Source: Hymenochaete sp. R1 | Lineage: Eukaryota > Basidiomycota > Agaricomycetes > Hymenochaetales > Hymenochaetaceae | Assembly: GCA_019400425.1 (NCBI GenBank) | Contig: JAFREE010000003.1 | Span: forward strand, 124,001-188,000 | Direction of reading: 5' to 3' | Length of the DNA stretch: 64,000 nt | Shown: one piece after another, positions 58,203 to 64,000 of the stretch | Position numbering within the stretch: the first letter of the stretch is position 1 | How the letters are laid out: the number at the start of each line of letters is the position of its first letter | The notes under the pieces: generated by a model | The model's input: the letters and a program-made list of their open reading frames with translations, nothing else | What the model was told of the DNA's origin: nothing | Database searches by the model: none | Position numbers and translations under genes: made by a program

Positions 58203-60101
58203 TGGACAACGATCAAGCCCGGGACTCTCGCAGCCTCTCCCAAGAGCTCGGTGACGTTTGTGTTCACTTGTAATCTTCGAGTTACGGTGGCATGCTCAGC
58301 ATTAACTTTCACTCAGTCTGACATTGATGATTACGAGCATGGAGACAGGGACGGCTCTGGTCCAAACAAGCCAGGAAGAAAGAAGAATCCAAAGTATGCC
58401 TTAAATCTGTGTGACACTGTCCACTCGAAATTCATACCAGATGACTTCAGCTCTGCAGCCGCAAGGCGTGACCAGAACCGAATTGCACAGCGCGAGTTCC
58501 GCCTACGCAAGCAACAACGAGTAAGCACCTAACAATGCATGTTCATCGTGTGCCTGACAGAACGTCATCTACGAACACAGATCCGTGATCTCGAAGCTCG
58601 CGTCGAACTACTGTCAGGAAGCAAGGATGAGACGTTCACGGAGTTAAGGAACATAGTCAAAGGTGAGTAAACAGCATATTCTTATATACACCATGCTAAT
58701 TAACTAAATTTTTGGGTGTTGTCTGCCGACAGATCTCATGCAGGAGAATGTAAAGCTCCGGGGACTTATCCGAAACCTGTCAGGTTTTATTGGCGAGGGT
58801 CTCGGTGGTGTTCTACCTCAAATGGGATTCGATCGCCCACAAGATTTCATGGACTTTATGAACCAAGCTGAAACAGATACAGCGTTCGAGGGATTCCAAC
58901 GAAGAAAGAAAGCTGCACAAGCAGCGGCTGCAGCGGGAATTAGCAACACAAAGCGAAACGTTAGCGAAGGCGATGACTTGTCTCGAAAACGCGCTCGTAC
59001 GAACGATTTCGAAGCCATGGGACTAAATGGAGCGAGTTCAAGCAAAGACAGTCGATTCCCGGCTTTGCTAGCCCCCGTAAGTCCCGTTGCGGGTACGTCT
59101 GCCGGTACCTTCTATCCTCCAGTGAGTTGGACGTATCGTTATATCATCTACTTGAAATTTATAGTGGTTAATCACTTTTAGGGTGGAGCGTCTTCATCCA
59201 TGTACATGACTGGGTCCGCAGGAGATTCACCAGGGTACATGCCGACTCAACCAAGCTTGGGTACCAGCACGCAATTTTCAGCTTTCCATCCTCCTATCAA
59301 CGTGGCAGGTGCCCTTGGATCCCCTGCCTTCATGCCACCTGTCTCTACGACGCCAGCGACATCAGCGGCGTCTACTAGCACCCCCAACGGTGAAACAAAC
59401 GAATCTGATGATTCCATTGATGACCCAAAACTTCATGAAGCCATGAAACTCGTGCAGTGAGTGCTGTCATCCTAATACTAAACGAGTTTCTAAGAATGAC
59501 TTCGCAGTTATCATCTTGACAATTACAAGCGAAATAATGCCTATTGTCTCCCTCAATCTCTCCGTCCGACCTTAGTGCAGCGGTAAGTACTTCTCCATTT
59601 CGTTGAATAACCGAAATTTAATGTATTTTGAAGAACTGTCCCTCACGGTAAAACATATGCATTTCACTTTAAATTGCTCAAACTAATTGAATTACAGAGA
59701 GCATAATTGACGGAATACCACATCCTGAGCTGCGGGACCGAATGATTTTGTTGAGAGGTTGGTGGTACACGTCTCTCCTATCTCCTCTTTGCTCAAACCC
59801 CCTCCAGGACATTTCGATCTCGTGGATGCTCTGCACGACTATGCCAAATCTGTAACATTACACGGCGATGATGTCCTCGCGCATAGCAACTGGGAGTTAA
59901 GTGAAAGCTGGCTGAGGCAATATGGGTAAGTCTTCTATTTTCTTCATGTGACAATTCTGACAAATATATTCATCTGCAAGGTTCTTGGTTGATCAACCTG
60001 TTCTTGCTATCTGCAATCGTTGGCGACGAGAACGCGGAGAGAAAGAATTATCCATGTCCGAAATTTCTTCCCAGTCGAAAGATATTCCGTCTGCAACTTA
60101 A
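58203..60101 (+). CDS. bZIP transcription factor with DUF3425 domain
   Basis: Nuclear DNA-binding regulator. Exon 1 (58203-58253) encodes MDNDQARDSRSLSQELGD; exon 2 begins SDIDDYEHGDRDG and holds the basic region ARRDQNRIAQREFRLRKQQR, continuing after an intron as IRDLEARVELLSG, a leucine zipper. A linker with KRNVSEGDDLSRKRAR carries a second basic cluster. The C-terminal exons, YHLDNYKRNNAYCLPQSL, then GIPHPELRDRMILLRG, HFDLVDALHDYAKSVTLHG and WELSESWLRQYG, are the DUF3425 domain that pairs with bZIP in fungi. Stop TAA at 60099-60101. About eight exons. Regulated process cannot be told. Confidence 0.9.
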
Positions 60102-60369
60102 TTGCCTTGAACTTTGCTTTCCATCTTATCGTACTTTTTCGACATTATCTCCCATCGACCGGATACCTCCGTCATCTCTTATTGGTTAAATATGAAGCTT
60201 TTCGTGCCATGTATATTTGCTTTGTGGAACTTCTCATGAGATCAGCGCTATAATATAATACTGCGAAAGCGCTCTCGCTCTATCTAAAGCCTTGAAAAAA
60301 GGTGTAAGCACCGTGCTTGACGAGCAGCTTCAGGGTCAACTTACATGGAGTGAATTTACTGCCGATACA

Positions 60370-60765
60370 TCACCATGATGCCTTTTTCACCCCTGGCAGA
60401 AGTCCCTGTAAAGCATGCAATCTGAATTGGTGCTATAGGTAGATGATCACCGTAAGTCAGTCACCAAATGCCAATCAAGCATAACAGTGCCAGCAAAAAA
60501 GAAAATCATTCACCCTACACAAGCCAAACTCCCCAATAATTCCTCTCCCCCTACCACTCTCAACACATCGGTTCTTCACGCTGGATGGGCGCGTGTACTT
60601 GCCGAAGGTGTTTAGCTGGAGCTGCGCCTGGTATCGAATTTGTGGTGGAAGGCTTTGGTTGCGAGCGACGTAGAGGTAGGCACGACGGATGACTTCGTTG
60701 TCTTTGACACCCTGACGGGCCTTCATGTCGCGTACTGTCCATATATTCTTTGCGAACTTAGGCAT
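60370..60765 (-). CDS. MRP2: Mitochondrial ribosomal protein uS14
   Basis: Small-subunit mitochondrial ribosomal protein S14 (yeast Mrp2). Exon 1 (60765-60514) starts MPKFAKNIWTVRDMKAR and ends with the family signature TRPSSVKNRCVESGRGRG, IIGEFGLCR. A GTGAAT donor follows; exon 2 (60432-60370) gives HQFRLHALQGLLPGVKKASW, the universal uS14 C-terminus. Total 104 residues, as expected. The longer reading that runs on into VNDFLFCWHC is intron sequence. Confidence 0.95.
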
Positions 60766-61091
60766 GATATTTGGAGATTGAAAGGATAATTAGAGAGAGT
60801 AGAATGAAGTTGCAAGGTGAAGCGGCTGCGACGGGTGCTGTAAAAGCCTAAAAGCTCTTAGGTGACGCAAAATGTCACGTGATCCCGAGCCGAAGTTCTC
60901 CGGCTTTTGCCTCGCTGCAGGTTTCAGAGCTTCACGTCGAGCAATCATCTTTACTCTGGCAGTGCATTCCTGCACCCATCGAGCTTCGTCATTCAACATT
61001 TTCTGGAGATGAACTAGTAGTGCAGGTGTGTTGAATTTTTCTCAAACTAATGATGAATCAACCGTTGACCATCGCGATGATTCACTCATAG

Positions 61092-61358
61092 ATGCACAAA
61101 CTCCTCTCTTTCCGACTCAATACATCACAGCGCCGTTCCGTTGTCTCCTCCCTGTTCACAGCGACTTTCTTCGCGTCCATCATCACTGTCGCAGCATCGC
61201 AGGTACTACCATGCCCCGCCCGTCAACGCAAAGCGGCCTTAGAAAATGCCTCGGGGTCCGATAGCGCCCTTGTCAGTTGGTCATCTTCGGCTGATTCGTC
61301 TATTGCCGCACCGAAAAAGTCTAGGAGATGGATAGAGGAGAAACCTCCGATGGGTTAA
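61092..61358 (+). CDS. Small hydrophobic, probably mitochondrial protein
   Basis: A single-exon frame of 88 residues. The N-terminus MHKLLSFRLNTSQRRSVVSS is basic and hydroxylated with no acids, like a mitochondrial presequence, followed by one membrane segment (SLFTATFFASIITVAASQVL) and a CPAR motif; the C-terminus ends SRRWIEEKPPMG. It resembles short conserved proteins common in agaricomycetes, but I cannot name a family. Divergent from the mitochondrial uS14 gene. Confidence 0.6.
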   Translation: MHKLLSFRLNTSQRRSVVSSLFTATFFASIITVAASQVLPCPARQRKAALENASGSDSALVSWSSSADSSIAAPKKSRRWIEEKPPMG

Positions 61359-62185
61359 AATCAATAGGTGTCGGGGCTTCATTATCGACGTGAAGATGAC
61401 TTTTGTTTCGATCACGAAACTGTGAACGTTATAGAATCCACACCCTCTCTCTTCCCGTGTTCGGTTGACAGCCCTGTTTACTTATAATCATTATTCTGGA
61501 CGCTTGCTCGTCATGTACACTTTGACTCGAGTTCAAATTCATCAAATTTGGACATCCTAAGGCCTGAACAACGAATTGGATGTGTAGATGTGTGTATCGC
61601 AAGAAAGGGGAACTGGGGCTATGAATACAGCTTACAAGTGATCTGCTACCGCCCATCGTACAAAGAAGTAAGAAAGAAAAAGAAGAATGTAAAGCATGAG
61701 TAAGGTGAAGATTGAAGTAAAGGTGGCCCGATGTGTTTCGTGAATTCGAAAAGAAAGAAAACCGGGAAACGCACATCAAGGATGTGGGGAAGGAGTCAGT
61801 CGCCTCGGAGACCGACTGTCCGTCCAAACTGATCGTAAGGAATAAATTAAAAATTGTACTGCGGATGGGTTGGCTGGGCCCATCCCGTCAAAGCCTTGCT
61901 TGGGGCATCAAGTCGTCGAGTTCGTAGGGCGTAGGAGAAAGGATACAGTTGGGTAAAGGCGAGCACGACGGAGCAACTGTCGGAAGTGAGCAAGCACCCG
62001 GCAGATACGGACTTCCACAATGACACATTGCGTCTATAAAATCAAAAGAAAAATAAACAACCCAAGTTGCGAAAATTTTGGAGAAGGTTGAGCGCTGTTG
62101 ATTTGGAGTAATTGTGCCACGTTGTACTTCGTACTTCGTAGCCGAGGGAGTGGCTCGGGCAGACCTGATCAATGACCTTCACTTT
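61359..62185. other. Intergenic between convergent genes
   Basis: No gene seen. The minus-strand frame 61429-61827 has no domain and no splice support. Confidence 0.45.
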
Positions 62186-64000
62186 TCATGCACGAGTATC
62201 CTCTTCATTTTGTTGATTCAACCGTCCATAATCTTCCTGCTCGCGCATTCGCCGATACTGTTCTTCTTGCTCTTCGTGAGAACCCCTGCAATGCGGATAC
62301 ATTTCAGTTTTACGAACAACGCTTAATGAAAATAAACAAACTTACGGTAGTGGGTTTTCTTGAATTGGTATGCAGGACAGGAACGCCAGGAAGTTGACAG
62401 CAGCTTGACAGATGAACACAACGTGCAACGCCTTCCAATATGATTGAACAGCTGCTTCCTGCAAGGCTGGCTCCAGTGTTGGGATGACGGAAGTAGAGTG
62501 TCTATATAGCAATTACTCAGTCACAACTCGGCGTCGAAGGGGCAGTAAGATCAGACCATACCGGACAGCTTCAATAATTTCTTTTGCATCTGGCCCCGTT
62601 ATACGCCGCCGCAGTTCGCGAAGGAGGACCGATTGTAGTACAGCACCACTTATTGAGACACCGATGACTTGACCCGTGGTCCGGAACAAATATGTTACTA
62701 GTCAAACAAGATAAATAATGTCAAGAGCGCCCCAACAAGACAAAGTAGATCAAACTCACTTCCTGTGGCAACAGCTAAGTCCTCTTTAGAGACACCGGCA
62801 ATCATAGCCTACGAGAAAAAAGTATTAGTCCGCCATTTTGACAATGTAAAAACCTAAAACTGACTATTAGAGTCGACGTGATCAAGCTAGACATGCCTAA
62901 ACCCTGAGGAACGATATCAAGCCACAAATGCCATGTGTTGGTCCGCTCATCCCAGAAGCAGAGCAGCAAAGTTGCGGTCACCGCTAAAGCGGCAGAGGCA
63001 AGTGTTAAGCCATAAAGTTTTCCCGTTTTCCGCATCATCCTATAATTGCACTGTTTAATTCCAGTGTCGTCGTAAACCGCACTACATCCACTCACCATCC
63101 GGCGAAAACACTCCCCGTTGAAATGGCCACCTGCAACCTTGCTTGTAAGTCTTTCTTCATCTCGTGATATCAAAATAAAGTTTGGAAAGGATTTCCCTCA
63201 CCGAATGAGGAAGTAGATGGAGGCCTATTGAATTTCATCGGATTTTTGTTTAAGTAATGGTGATATTAGACGTACCTGATTCTCTCGAACTCGTCATAAG
63301 AACGGCAGTGAAGTACTTTGAAATGGTAAGCCTGTATGTTCCAATTCGATCTTGCCATTCGACTTACTTGAGGAACATTGTAAATCTATTGAGCGAAACA
63401 GTAAGCACTTATACACAGTTTTAGGGAGTAGTAGGAGTAGGGAGGAAAACAGGAATACCAACTCACTAACGAAAATGCTGCTGCACTCCCAAAGCTTTAC
63501 GGACATTAAGGAACTTATTGATTGTACTCGAAAAGAAGAGACTCACAAGTTGCTCAAAGAAACGAATAATGGAGTCCGGCGTGTGATCATCCGCATCGGC
63601 ATGACAGGATAAGGGGCCACATGAGTCTCTACGTATGCAAACGCAGACCCAAAGACAATGCTTGTGATGAAAAGACCAACGATAGCCGGGTGTGACCATG
63701 GCAGTTCTTCCGTCTCCTTAAGACTGAATCCGAGGAGTAATGAACCAACAGCCACTACGAGCGTGCTAGACCCGAGAAAGTCGATCCGCCGCAGCTTATC
63801 ATACGTCGACCTGTTCTGCACCTCGTCCGGTAGCTTGATGTTGACTTTCACGCATACAAGAATGAATGAGAGCAATAAGATCGGGATCTGCAGCGTGTAA
63901 AGTTCCGGGGTCAGAAGCAGATCTCGCGAAGCGTATTTCGGATAGTGATCACCTGTACGAGAAAAGCCGATCTCCTGAGAAGAACCAACAAGGCGTTCAG
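62186..64000 (-). CDS. MFS transporter, vacuolar basic amino acid (VBA) type, 3' part
   Basis: Fourteen-helix drug:H+ antiporter-2 type transporter close to yeast Vba proteins, which move Lys, His and Arg into vacuoles. The gene enters from the right edge, so the N-terminal helices are missing. Visible: DHYPKYASRDLLLTPELYTLQIPILLLSF, KLPDEVQNRSTYDKLRRIDFLGSSTLVV with GSLLLGFSLKETEELPWSHP, PVMPMRMITRRTPLFVSLSN, and several short exons of hydrophobic helices to a charged tail EEQYRRMREQEDYGRL ending at TGA 62186-62188. About eight introns lie in this part. Vacuolar location and substrates follow from the family only. Confidence 0.85.

Noticed and set aside
60475..60531. Alternative C-terminus VNDFLFCWHCYA for mitochondrial uS14
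   Set aside because: It is intron read-through; the downstream exon restores the universal LPGVKKASW end.
1..64000. tRNA genes, transposons, CRISPR-like arrays, biosynthetic gene cluster
   Set aside because: I looked for tRNA T-loop signatures, terminal repeats, transposase or reverse-transcriptase motifs, and PKS/NRPS/terpene enzymes and recognised none; a covariance-model or profile search would be decisive.

Overview
The window is nuclear DNA of a filamentous fungus, most likely an agaricomycete basidiomycete. Nearly every gene is split by several 50-65 nt introns (GT..AG, often with a CTAAC/CTGAC-type branch site 10-20 nt before the acceptor). Intergenic gaps are short, there are no operons, and several families present are fungal or typically agaricomycete (DUF6593-like and DUF7704 proteins, a DUF3425 bZIP factor, a GH128 glucanase, VBA-type and Dal5-type transporters). 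No rRNA, tRNA, CRISPR array, phage or intact transposon was recognised. All exon joins are read by eye from frame, splice signals and family knowledge.

Layout, left part (1-21 kb): the 3' end of a coiled-coil gene; casein kinase 2 beta subunit; ribosomal protein eL36; a 5-oxoprolinase-like gene that holds only the hydantoinase-A half; a 1.7 kb gene-poor stretch; a Tvp38/DedA (VTT) membrane protein; a 2.5 kb upstream region; a very long Ser/Pro-rich disordered protein; and an EF-hand mitochondrial carrier.

Middle part (21-43 kb): two tandem paralogous Dal5-type MFS transporters; a small coiled-coil protein; TspO/MBR protein; fluoride exporter FEX; a DUF7704 membrane protein; Cox18/Oxa1-type insertase; ribosomal protein eL6; a UPF0183/PHAF1 protein divergent from a Hos3-like histone deacetylase; a perfect 41-bp foldback; a Ser/Thr-rich single-pass surface protein; and DNA polymerase epsilon subunit B.

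Right part (43-64 kb): an AhpD-like protein; a secreted GH128 glucanase; a two-RRM RNA-binding protein; a GPATCH11-like protein; a Ser-rich disordered protein; the 70-residue RNA polymerase subunit Rpb12; a DUF6593-like protein and a possible further gene; a bZIP/DUF3425 factor; mitochondrial uS14; a small hydrophobic protein; and the 3' part of a VBA-type MFS transporter running off the right edge.

Most genes are housekeeping and do not form an obvious pathway cluster. I found no convincing new multi-gene system. The observations most worth checking are the HyuA-only oxoprolinase, the 41-bp foldback, two probable GC-AG introns (in Rpb12 and the DUF7704 gene), the in-frame repeats of the surface sensor, a candidate gene with a 17-bp C tract, and an orphan terminal-exon-like reading frame near 7.65 kb.
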